Source: Solirubrobacteraceae bacterium (GTDB taxonomy: Bacteria > Actinomycetota > Thermoleophilia > Solirubrobacterales > Solirubrobacteraceae). Taken from it: a DNA stretch of 9,300 bases. Both the position numbers and the translations under genes were made by a program. The notes beneath the pieces are model-generated. The model did no database searches and had not been told where the DNA came from. It was given only the letters and a program-made list of their open reading frames with translations. Below, piece by piece: positions 1 to 6,498 of the stretch (position 1 is the first letter of the stretch; each line of letters opens with the position of its first letter). The stretch spans positions 1 to 9,300 of the forward strand of contig JAICUS010000206.1 of NCBI GenBank assembly GCA_025935735.1. Direction: 5' to 3'.

Positions 1-1328
1 AGGTGGACATCCTCATCGGCACCCACCGGGTGCTCTCGCGCGACGTCCGCGCCATGGAGCTCGGGTTGCTGATCGTCGCCGAGGTGCAGCGCTTCGGGGT
101 CAAGCAGAAGGAGCTGCTGCGCCAGCTCAAGCTGAAGGTCGACGTGATCGCCATGAGCGCGACGCCGATCCCGCGCACGCTGCAGATGTCGCTGGCCGGC
201 CTGCGCGACATCAGCGTCATCGAGACGCCGCCGGAGGGCCGGCGGCCGGTGAAGACCTATGTCGGCGAGTACGACGAGCAGCTCGTGCGCCAGGCGCTGG
301 AGCGCGAGGCGGCCCGCGGCGGCCAGGCGTTCTTCCTGCACAACCGCGTCGACGACATCGACGAGACGGCGGAGCGCCTGCGGGCCCTCTGCCCGAAGCT
401 GCGGTTCACCGTCGCCCACGGGCAGATGGACGAGAAGCAGCTCGAGGAGCGGATGATGGGCTTCCTGCGCGGCGACGCCGACGTCCTCGTCTCGACCTCG
501 ATCATCGAGAGCGGCATCGACATCCCGCAGGCCAACACGCTGATCGTCGACCGCGCGGACCTGTTCGGGCTCAGCCAGCTCTACCAGATCCGCGGGCGCG
601 TCGGCCGCTCGCGCGAGCGGGCCTATGCGTACCTCTTGTATCCCTCCGCCGCCGCGCTGACCCCGGAGGCGGCCGACCGCCTCTCCGCGCTCTCCGACTA
701 CACCGAGCTCGGCGCCGGCTTCAAGGTGGCGATGCGCGACCTCGAGCTGCGCGGCGCCGGCAACCTGCTGGGCGACGAGCAGTCCGGGCACGTCGCGGCG
801 CTCGGCTTCGAGCTCTACATGCAGATGCTCGACGAGGCGGTGCGGGCGATGGACCCGGACACCGACGGTGCGGAGCCGCCCGAGCCGGTGCGCCTGGACG
901 TCAACGTCGACGCCTACGTGCCCGCGGACTACATCCCCTACGAGCAGGCCAAGGTCGACGTGCACCGGCGGATCGCGGGCGCGCGCGAGGTGTCGGAGCT
1001 GGTCGAGCTGCGCGCGGAGCTCGAGGACCGCTTCGGCGAGCCGCCGCTGCCGCTGGAGAACCTGATCGCGCTCCAGCAGGCCCGGATCAAGCTCGGCCGC
1101 GCGGGAGCCAGGAACGTCACGTTCCGCGGCGGCCGGCTGGCGGTCACGCCGATCGAGCTGGACTCGGCGACGGCGCGGCGGCTGCGCGAGGCGCTTCCGG
1201 GCGCCAACTATGAGAGCGGCCGCTCCCAGCTCTCGCTGCGCCTGCCGGACGATCCGGCGGAGCGCTTCCCCGCGGTGGTGCGCGCGGCGGACGCGCTGCT
1301 GGACGTGCAGGCGGCAATCCCAGCCTAA
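1..1328 (+). CDS. mfd: Transcription-repair coupling factor Mfd, C-terminal part (5' end outside window)
   Basis: Mfd is a cytoplasmic dsDNA translocase that removes RNA polymerase stalled at lesions and recruits UvrA. The first two bases complete an earlier codon, the frame is open at the left edge, and it ends with TAA at 1326-1328, leaving 441 full codons. Visible superfamily 2 motifs: GTHRVLS (about residues 6-12 of the fragment), SATPIPRTL (motif III), FFLHNRVDD (motif IV), STSIIESGIDIPQANT (motif V) and QLYQIRGRVGRS (motif VI). The TRG region (DLELRGAGNLLG) follows, then the C-terminal TRCF domain (from about residue 300). The oddity is motif II, Walker B: codons 78-89 read A-E-V-Q followed by RFGV, where the family has D-E-E-Q/H, so two acidic residues are lost. 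The reading frame is otherwise undamaged. The Walker A motif and the UvrA- and polymerase-binding domains lie outside the window. Identification is secure; ATPase competence is doubtful. Confidence 0.97.
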   Translation, partial: VDILIGTHRVLSRDVRAMELGLLIVAEVQRFGVKQKELLRQLKLKVDVIAMSATPIPRTLQMSLAGLRDISVIETPPEGRRPVKTYVGEYDEQLVRQALEREAARGGQAFFLHNRVDDIDETAERLRALCPKLRFTVAHGQMDEKQLEERMMGFLRGDADVLVSTSIIESGIDIPQANTLIVDRADLFGLSQLYQIRGRVGRSRERAYAYLLYPSAAALTPEAADRLSALSDYTELGAGFKVAMRDLELRGAGNLLGDEQSGHVAALGFELYMQMLDEAVRAMDPDTDGAEPPEPVRLDVNVDAYVPADYIPYEQAKVDVHRRIAGAREVSELVELRAELEDRFGEPPLPLENLIALQQARIKLGRAGARNVTFRGGRLAVTPIELDSATARRLREALPGANYESGRSQLSLRLPDDPAERFPAVVRAADALLDVQAAIPA

Positions 1329-1368
1329 AAGTCCAGTGAAGAGAAACCGGCTACCCGAGGGGCGCCGC

Positions 1369-1374
1369 TACCAT
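1369..1374 (+). promoter_or_regulatory. Candidate -10 element (TACCAT) for the SurA-like gene, and what the 1329-1460 gap holds
   Basis: The 132-bp gap between mfd and the lipoprotein gene holds one TANNNT hexamer, TACCAT, preceded by a direct copy of GCTACC at 1350-1355 (the second copy is at 1367-1372). If it is used, the transcript would have a leader of about 80 nt. That leader includes a short CCGG/CCGG hairpin near 1408-1425 and no recognisable Shine-Dalgarno sequence before the ATG at 1461. No convincing -35 box is visible. No gene or terminator-like structure with a T tract was found in the gap. Weak assignment. Confidence 0.3.
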
Positions 1375-1460
1375 GCGCGATCGGGAGAAGGCCTGCTTCG
1401 CTTGCGCCGGGTTCTGGCTCCGGCCCCTGTACGTCCACGTCCCCTTCTCAACCGCTTCTC

Positions 1461-2582
1461 ATGAACAAGGCTGCTCGTCTCGTAATCAGCGCATGCGCCC
1501 TCCTGGGCGTGAGTGCAACCGTCGCCGCGTGCGGCGGCGTCCCCGGCAACGCCGTGGCGACCGTCGATGGCCAGGCCATCGACAAGGCCGACTTCACCCA
1601 CTGGATGAACGTCGCCGCCAAGACGTCCGGACAGACGAGCACTGCGGTGCCCGATCCCCAGGACGGCTACAAGCAGTGCATCGCCGCGCGCCGCAAGGCC
1701 ACCCCGAAGCCGGCCAAGGGCCAGCCGAAGGTGACCGACGCGCAGCTCAAGTCGCAGTGCGTGCAGCAGTACAACACGCTGCGCGACCAGGTCCTGCAGC
1801 TGCTGATCTCGTTCAAGTGGATCCAGGGCGAGGCGGACTCGATGGGCGTCAAGGTGTCCGACGCCGACGTCAAGAAGTCCTTCGACCAGCAGAAGAAGCA
1901 GAGCTTCCCGAAGGACAAGGACTACCAGAAGTTCCTCAAGACCTCCGGCCAGACGCAGAACGACATCATGCAGCGCGTCCGGCTCGACCTGCTGTCCAAC
2001 AAGATCCGCGACAAGGTCGTCAAGGGCAAGGACAAGATCTCCGACCAGCAGGTCACCGACTTCTACAACAAGAACAAGGCCCGCTTCGCGCAGCCCGAGA
2101 AGCGCGACCTGCGCGTCGTGCTGACCAAGGGCAAGGCGCAGGCGCAGAAGGCGCTGAACGCCCTCAAGTCCGGCCAGTCGTGGAAGGTCGTCGCCAAGAA
2201 GTACTCGATCGACGACACCTCCAAGGCCAACGGCGGCAAGCTGCCGGCCCAGGCCAAGGGCACGCTGGACAAGCAGCTCGACGACGCGGTGTTCTCCGCC
2301 TCCAAGAACAAGCTGACGGGCCCGATCAAGACCCAGTACGGCTTCTACGACTTCGTGGTCACCGGGATCACGCCGGCCAGCCAGCAGACGCTCGAGCAGG
2401 CCAAGACGACGATCAAGCAGACGCTCGCGTCGCAGAACCAGCAGAAGGCGCTGAACAGCTTCGTGAAGGACTTCACGAAGCGCTGGAAGGCCAAGACGAC
2501 GTGCTCCGACGGCTACAAGACGACGGACTGCAAGAACGGCCCGAAGGCCACGCCGACCCCGACCGCCACGGTCGGCCAGTAG
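1461..2582 (+). CDS. SurA/PrsA-like lipoprotein with a degenerate parvulin (PpiC) domain
   Basis: A predicted extracytoplasmic folding factor of 373 residues. It begins with a lipoprotein signal peptide: a short basic start, a hydrophobic stretch at about residues 6-23, and the lipobox V-A-A-C with the lipidated cysteine at residue 24. Residues 30-200 form a Lys/Gln-rich helical SurA-N-like region opening with the typical VATVDGQAIDKADF. Residues 208-304 look like a PpiC/parvulin fold (NGGKLP, TLDKQLDDAVF, GPIKTQYGFYDFVV). The two histidines typical of active parvulins are absent: V-V-L replaces the usual H-I-L on the first strand, and Y-D replaces Y-H near the end. A chaperone without prolyl isomerase activity is therefore likelier than an active isomerase. 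The tail is Thr/Pro-rich with two cysteines (348, 357). The gene sits between mfd and mazG, where other actinobacteria often have no gene or a different one. The ATG at 1461 lacks a clear SD but is the only start placing a signal peptide correctly. Confidence 0.85.
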   Translation: MNKAARLVISACALLGVSATVAACGGVPGNAVATVDGQAIDKADFTHWMNVAAKTSGQTSTAVPDPQDGYKQCIAARRKATPKPAKGQPKVTDAQLKSQCVQQYNTLRDQVLQLLISFKWIQGEADSMGVKVSDADVKKSFDQQKKQSFPKDKDYQKFLKTSGQTQNDIMQRVRLDLLSNKIRDKVVKGKDKISDQQVTDFYNKNKARFAQPEKRDLRVVLTKGKAQAQKALNALKSGQSWKVVAKKYSIDDTSKANGGKLPAQAKGTLDKQLDDAVFSASKNKLTGPIKTQYGFYDFVVTGITPASQQTLEQAKTTIKQTLASQNQQKALNSFVKDFTKRWKAKTTCSDGYKTTDCKNGPKATPTPTATVGQ

Positions 2583-3352
2583 CCGGCGAGCCCACAACCG
2601 CGGCCGAGGCCGTCGCGCGGCTCGACGAGCTGACGCGGCGGCTCCGGCGCGAGTGCCCCTGGGACCGCGAGCAGGACGAGCGCTCGATCGTCCCGCACAC
2701 GGTCGGCGAGGCCTACGAGCTGGCCGCGGCCGCCCACTCGGGCGACGACGCCAAGCTGCTCGACGAGCTGGGCGACGTCCTGTTCCAGGTGCACTTCCTG
2801 GCGCTGCTGCTCGAGGAGCGCGGCCACGGCTCGCTCGCCGAGGTGGCCGAGCACGTCCACGCCAAGCTCGTGCGCCGGCACCCGCACATCTTCGGCGAGG
2901 TCGAGGTCGACGGCGCGGGCGAGGTCCTGCGCAACTGGGACCAGATCAAGAAGGGCGAGCCGGGGCGCGAGCCCGGCATCTTCGGCGACGTGCCGGAGAA
3001 CCTGCCCGGCCCGCTCTACGCGCTCAAGACCCAGCGGCGCGCGGCGTCGAGCGGCTTCGACTTCGACCACGTGCCCTACGAGGGCGTGCGCGGGGAGCTG
3101 GACGAGCTGGAGGCGGCCGCGTCGCGCGAGGAGCGGTTCCACGAGGTGGGCGACGTCCTGTTCGCCGCCGTCAACGTGGCTCGCAAGCTCAAAGTCGACC
3201 CGGAGCTGGCGCTGCGCTCGGCCGGCGAGCGCTTCCGCGGGCGGGTCGAGGCGGCGGCGGAGCTGGCGGCGCGCGACGGCGCCGAGTGGGACGCGCTGGA
3301 CGCCGGCGACCAGCTGGCCTACTACGCCCGCGCCCGCCTCGCGGCGGGCTGA
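2501..3352 (+). CDS. mazG: Nucleoside triphosphate pyrophosphohydrolase MazG (start uncertain)
   Basis: MazG hydrolyses NTPs/dNTPs to the monophosphate and pyrophosphate, cleaning the nucleotide pool. It has two tandem all-alpha pyrophosphatase domains and aligns throughout with the E. coli type: CPWDREQ (2654-2674), G-E-A-Y-E (2705-2719), E-L-G-D (2765-2776), RRHPHIFGEV, NWDQIKK, then the second domain with G-E-L-D-E (3092-3106), E-V-G-D (3143-3154) and FAAVNVARKL. Both domains have GExxE where the family writes EExxE; the ExxE and ExxD residues thought to bind metal are kept. The start is a problem. The homologous N-terminal helix begins near 2583, just after the lipoprotein stop, yet no ATG, GTG or TTG lies in frame there. 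The nearest standard codon upstream is GTG 2501, with GGAAGG 10 nt before it, giving an 82-bp overlap with the preceding gene. A non-standard start near 2579-2584 with coupled translation is the alternative. Function is secure, 5' end is not. Confidence 0.88.
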   Translation: MLRRLQDDGLQERPEGHADPDRHGRPVAGEPTTAAEAVARLDELTRRLRRECPWDREQDERSIVPHTVGEAYELAAAAHSGDDAKLLDELGDVLFQVHFLALLLEERGHGSLAEVAEHVHAKLVRRHPHIFGEVEVDGAGEVLRNWDQIKKGEPGREPGIFGDVPENLPGPLYALKTQRRAASSGFDFDHVPYEGVRGELDELEAAASREERFHEVGDVLFAAVNVARKLKVDPELALRSAGERFRGRVEAAAELAARDGAEWDALDAGDQLAYYARARLAAG

Positions 3353-4663
<1,311 letters not shown>

Positions 4664-4700
4664 CGCAGGAGGGCGCGCCGGCGCGTCGAACGCGTCGGCG

Positions 4701-4991
4701 ATGCCCGTCCGCGCCACCCGCATCCGCTGGGACGCCGTCGGCCGCCGCGCGCTGCTCGGCGTCTTCGCGCTCGTCCTCTACCTCTACATCGGCCCGGCGA
4801 TCCGCTGGGTGCAGACCTACCGCGAGGCCGGCCACCAGCGGGCCGCCGTGGCCCAGCTGCGCGCCGAGAACGCCGCGCTGCGCGCGCGCCGGCGCGCCCT
4901 GACCGCGCCCGGGGCGCTCGAGCGCGAGGCCCGCCGCCTCGGCATGGTCAAGGCCGGCGAGCGCGCCTACATCGTCGAGAACGTCAGGTAA
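4701..4991 (+). CDS. ftsB: Cell division protein FtsB/DivIC family (septum formation initiator)
   Basis: A small bitopic divisome protein of 96 residues, expected to pair with FtsL and FtsQ at the septum. Layout: a basic cytoplasmic N-terminus (residues 1-16), a single transmembrane helix at about 17-34 (ALLGVFALVLYLYIGPAI), an extracytoplasmic coiled coil at about 36-68 with the repeating LRAENAALRARRRAL pattern, and the conserved family end ALEREARRLGMVKAGERAYI (about 72-91). Length is typical. Immediate linkage to eno is diagnostic in Actinobacteria. The ATG at 4701 is the only standard start in frame after the eno stop. A GGAGGG lies at 4668-4673, too far (27 nt) to serve it, so initiation is either weak or coupled to eno. 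A GC-rich hairpin follows 10 nt after the stop. Confidence 0.93.
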   Translation: MPVRATRIRWDAVGRRALLGVFALVLYLYIGPAIRWVQTYREAGHQRAAVAQLRAENAALRARRRALTAPGALEREARRLGMVKAGERAYIVENVR

Positions 4992-4995
4992 CGAG

Positions 4996-5043
4996 GGGGT
5001 GCCCGACCCCCGGACGCTCCGAAACGTTCTCCGTCGGTCGGGC
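4996..5043 (+). terminator. Hairpin downstream of ftsB (GCCCGACC / GGTCGGGC)
   Basis: A perfect 8-bp inverted repeat, GCCCGACC at 5001-5008 and GGTCGGGC at 5036-5043, begins 10 nt after the ftsB stop. A second short pairing (ACG 5014-5016 with CGT 5025-5027) fits inside the loop. There is no T tract; GGGGCCCCC and a pyrimidine run follow. It is placed as a terminator for the mfd-to-ftsB run of genes, and the next gene has its own -10. The left side, GGGGTGCCCGACC at 4996-5008, recurs in reverse orientation after csrA (6458-6470). Confidence 0.5.
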
Positions 5044-5063
5044 GGGGCCCCCTTCCGTATTCG

Positions 5064-5069
5064 TATCCT
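5064..5069 (+). promoter_or_regulatory. Probable -10 element (TATCCT) for the 105-residue protein gene
   Basis: TATCCT ends 8 nt before the GTG at 5078, which has no Shine-Dalgarno sequence. Spacing fits a leaderless or nearly leaderless transcript. It lies just after the ftsB hairpin, which supports a separate transcription unit. No clear -35 box. Confidence 0.5.
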
Positions 5070-5077
5070 GGTGCCCC

Positions 5078-5395
5078 GTGCCGTACGAGAGCGCGCGGGA
5101 GCAGTGGGAGGAGGGCATGCGCCGGCTGGACGACGCGTACCCCGAGCAGGCGGCGACGCTGGAGCGCGTGACGCGCGCCGTGAACGCCGAGCTGCGCCGC
5201 AAGCTCGGCGGCCCGTTCACCCTGGACGAGCTCGCCGACCTCTACGACGAGGGCACCGGCTGGTGCACCGACCTCGCGGTGGAGATCGCGCCGGACGAGC
5301 CGTTCGCCTGGGACGCCCGGGTCGTGGCCGACGCCGCGTTCGGCCGCTACCAGCGCGCGGCGCTCGACTACGCCGGCGGCCGCCGGATCGGCTGA
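5078..5395 (+). CDS. Small acidic protein of unknown function (105 aa) downstream of ftsB
   Basis: I do not recognise a named family. It is a soluble, mostly helical protein without signal peptide or membrane segment. Visible features are an N-terminal helix (residues 1-20, EQWEEGMRRLDDAY), a second helix with ERVTRAVNAELRRKLGG (about 28-44), the segment FTLDELADLYDEGTGWCTDL (47-66) with the only cysteine, the stretch PFAWDARVVADAAFGRYQRAA (about 74-94) and a Gly/Arg-rich end. The tight, low-repeat composition and helical pattern suggest a real folded protein, and it resembles short uncharacterised proteins I associate with Thermoleophilia (from memory, not searched). Start is GTG 5078, chosen because of the -10 element 8 nt upstream. 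The place after ftsB is occupied by a DUF501 protein in many other actinobacteria; this is not obviously that family. It converges on the next gene with only 6 bp between stops. Confidence 0.75.
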   Translation: MPYESAREQWEEGMRRLDDAYPEQAATLERVTRAVNAELRRKLGGPFTLDELADLYDEGTGWCTDLAVEIAPDEPFAWDARVVADAAFGRYQRAALDYAGGRRIG

Positions 5396-5407
5396 CCGGC
5401 GTCAGTC
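5390..5407. terminator. Stop-codon palindrome between two convergent genes
   Basis: CTGAC (5392-5396), loop CGGC, GTCAG (5401-5405) form a compact hairpin, extendable by a G-T wobble and a G-C pair to 5390-5407. Each arm contains a TGA stop, 5393-5395 on + and 5402-5404 on -, so both convergent genes end inside the structure. It may act as a bidirectional transcription stop, though it is short and lacks a T tract. Confidence 0.35.
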
Positions 5408-6001
5408 CGCGTCTGAGTCTTCATCGCCGCCGGCGCGGCGGATCACGATCTGGTCCTCCTCGATCGTGATCTCGATCGGGCGGTGGCCCGCCCAGTGCTC
5501 GGCGTAGATCGGGTCGTCCTGCACGGCGGGGTCCAGCCAGAGGCCGTAGCCCTCCTCGCCGTGGTCGAACGTGCCCTCCAGCGGGCCGGCGGGAGCGGTG
5601 CGCCGGCGCGAGCGGCCGCCGCGGCGGCGCGAGCGCTTCGGCTTCTCGTCGTCGGAGTCCTCGTCCTGCTCGGCCTCGGCGGCCTCCTTCGCCGCCCTCT
5701 CGGCCTCGGCCTCTTCGGCCTTGCGCGCGGCCTCCTCGGCGGCGCGGGCCTTCTCCTCGGCCTTGCGGGCGGCCTCTTCCTCGAGCTCGGCCGCGATCTG
5801 GGCGTCGTCCTCCGCGCGGAGGTCGACCTCCTCGACGGCGGCGGCGTCGTCTTCGTCGGGCTCCAGGCCCTGCTCGCGCTTGAAGGCCTGGATCTGCTGC
5901 ACCGTGACTTCCAGTTGGTGCGCAATCCACGCGTCGGTGCGACCCTGTCGCACCCACCCGCGGATCTGGTTAAGCTGAGGACGCAGGGACCGGCGGCTCA
6001 T
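5402..6001 (-). CDS. Unrecognised HTH / coiled-coil / basic-region protein (199 aa)
   Basis: No family recognised. Four parts are visible. Residues 1-46 look like a helix-turn-helix: NQIRGWVRQGRTDAWIAHQL then EVTVQQIQAFKREQGL, resembling the resolvase/homeodomain-like fold. Residues 47-116 are a Glu/Ala/Lys low-complexity coiled coil with a repeated EEAARKAEE unit, and acidic at both ends. Residues 120-135 are a dense basic patch (KPKRSRRRGGRSRRR). Residues 139-190 appear to be a small globular domain (EGTFDHGEEGYGLWLDP, YAEHWAGHRPIEITIEEDQI), followed by an acidic tail. This suggests nucleic acid binding, possibly RNA or DNA, but no function is claimed. The start at 6001 is preferred over one 90 bp upstream because the HTH begins there and TAGTCT lies 10 nt before it. 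Extra N-terminal residues from 6091 would be Pro/Gly-rich filler. It is divergent from csrA with 162 bp between. Confidence 0.8.
   Translation of the reverse strand: MSRRSLRPQLNQIRGWVRQGRTDAWIAHQLEVTVQQIQAFKREQGLEPDEDDAAAVEEVDLRAEDDAQIAAELEEEAARKAEEKARAAEEAARKAEEAEAERAAKEAAEAEQDEDSDDEKPKRSRRRGGRSRRRTAPAGPLEGTFDHGEEGYGLWLDPAVQDDPIYAEHWAGHRPIEITIEEDQIVIRRAGGDEDSDAD
5712..5779 (-). repeat. Imperfect 42-bp-period coding repeat in the coiled-coil region
   Basis: Two 26-bp copies at 5712-5737 and 5754-5779 differ at only a few positions and encode the EEAARKAEE unit 14 residues apart. It explains the low-complexity TolA-like segment of the HTH/coiled-coil protein and probably arose by tandem duplication within the gene. 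Confidence 0.6.
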
Positions 6002-6011
6002 CGAGGGCCGG

Positions 6012-6017
6012 AGACTA
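6012..6017 (-). promoter_or_regulatory. Probable -10 element (TAGTCT, minus strand) for the HTH/coiled-coil gene
   Basis: On the minus strand TAGTCT ends 10 nt before the ATG at 6001, and there is no Shine-Dalgarno sequence between them. This arrangement, shared with eno, the 105-residue protein and the small membrane protein gene, supports the 6001 start and a leaderless transcript. Confidence 0.45.
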
Positions 6018-6082
6018 GCGAATCGGCCCGGCGATCCGGGGGCTCGGGTGCACGCCCCATACCCATCCAGACCAAGATCATC

Positions 6083-6088
6083 TAGCCT
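6083..6088 (+). promoter_or_regulatory. Candidate -10 element (TAGCCT) for csrA
   Basis: TAGCCT is the only TANNNT hexamer on the + strand that I noticed in the 162-bp gap before csrA. Use of it would give a leader of about 70 nt, matching the presence of a strong ribosome binding site at csrA. No recognisable -35 box. Confidence 0.35.
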
Positions 6089-6108
6089 CACCGGTGCTCA
6101 CCCCCGCG

Positions 6109-6156
6109 GCAGGAGCGGGTCTGCCTGGGAGAGCGAGTCCGCAATCGCCAGGGAGG
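6109..6156 (+). promoter_or_regulatory. csrA leader: strong SD inside a CsrA-type GGA site, plus an upstream GGA hairpin
   Basis: AGGGAGG at 6150-6156 sits 7 nt before the csrA ATG and is the best Shine-Dalgarno sequence in the window. It overlaps CAGGGA (6149-6154), which matches the CARGGA core of CsrA-binding sites. Upstream, GCAGGAGCGGGTCTGC (6109-6124) can form a 4-bp hairpin with a GGA at the loop edge, and a third GGGA lies at 6127-6130. Several GGA motifs, one covering the SD, are the usual layout for CsrA-mediated translational autorepression. That autorepression is inferred, not shown. Confidence 0.45.
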
Positions 6157-6163
6157 CGGCGTC

Positions 6164-6397
6164 ATGCTGGTTCTGACACGCAAGTCCAACCAATCGATCA
6201 TGATCGGCGACGACATCGAGGTCTCGGTGCTGTCGATCATGGGCGAGAAGGTGCGCATCGGCATCCAGGCCCCGCGGGACATCCCGGTGTTCCGCAAGGA
6301 GGTCTACCTCGAGATCCAGCAGGAGAACGTCGCGGCGGGCGCGAGCGCGCGGGCCGAGGTCGACGACGCGCTCAAGCGTCTGAGCACGAACAGGTAA
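6164..6397 (+). CDS. csrA: Carbon storage regulator / translational regulator CsrA, FliW-type
   Basis: A homodimeric RNA-binding protein that binds GGA-containing mRNA leaders and controls translation and stability. Its 77 residues carry the complete family pattern: [15 protein letters not shown] at the start with Leu4 and Arg6, the VRIGI strand (30-34), and the second RNA-binding surface V42, R44, E46 in PVFRKEVY. Position 43 is Phe rather than the common His. After IQQEN (Asn55) comes a 22-residue Ala-rich extension, unlike the short E. coli tail but like Bacillus-type CsrA that is antagonised by FliW. FliW or flagellar neighbours are not in the window, which is unusual because csrA of this type commonly lies beside fliW. 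The start is fixed by AGGGAGG 7 nt upstream. It is transcribed divergently from the HTH/coiled-coil gene and followed by a 10-bp inverted repeat. Confidence 0.97.
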   Translation: MLVLTRKSNQSIMIGDDIEVSVLSIMGEKVRIGIQAPRDIPVFRKEVYLEIQQENVAAGASARAEVDDALKRLSTNR

Positions 6398-6412
6398 ACC
6401 CACGGGGACCCA

Positions 6413-6464
6413 CCCGACCGGCTACGTGTCGCAGCGTCACCCGTCAGGCGGCCCGCCGGTCGGG
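6413..6464 (+). terminator. Inverted repeat downstream of csrA (10-bp arms)
   Basis: CCCGACCGGC (6413-6422) and GCCGGTCGGG (6455-6464) are perfectly complementary with a 32-nt loop, starting 15 nt after the csrA stop. The loop carries smaller pairings (GTG...CAC). No T tract follows. It probably terminates csrA transcription. Its right side extends to GGTCGGGCACCCC (6458-6470), the exact reverse complement of the sequence that begins the ftsB hairpin. Confidence 0.5.
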
Positions 6465-6467
6465 CAC

Positions 6468-6498
6468 CCCTAGCGGCGCCCGGTTGACCCTAGCGGCG
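6468..6498. repeat. Direct repeat CCCTAGCGGCG, two copies 20 bp apart
   Basis: Identical 11-mers at 6468-6478 and 6488-6498, lying between the csrA inverted repeat and the end of the minus-strand unit. Flanking bases (CGG after each) extend the similarity. Could be a local duplication within a terminator region or a protein-binding site; the function is unknown. Confidence 0.4.

Noticed and set aside
1373..2500. In-frame extension of mazG back to ATG 1373, giving a 659-residue protein
   Set aside because: The extra residues are an out-of-frame reading of the lipoprotein gene, rich in Arg/Gln/Pro. MazG proteins do not carry such an extension.
1368..2597. A 409-codon minus-strand open frame opposite the lipoprotein gene
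   Set aside because: Leu/Arg/Val-rich shadow with no motif, fully antisense to a gene with signal peptide and recognisable domains.
5701..5779. The EEAARKAEE repeat as a mobile or CRISPR-like repeat
   Set aside because: Only two imperfect in-frame copies within a coding coiled coil; no spacers and no regular array.
6002..6091. A 30-residue N-terminal extension of the HTH/coiled-coil protein to ATG 6091
   Set aside because: The extension is Gly/Pro/Arg filler, crosses the candidate -10 elements, and the HTH begins directly at the 6001 start.
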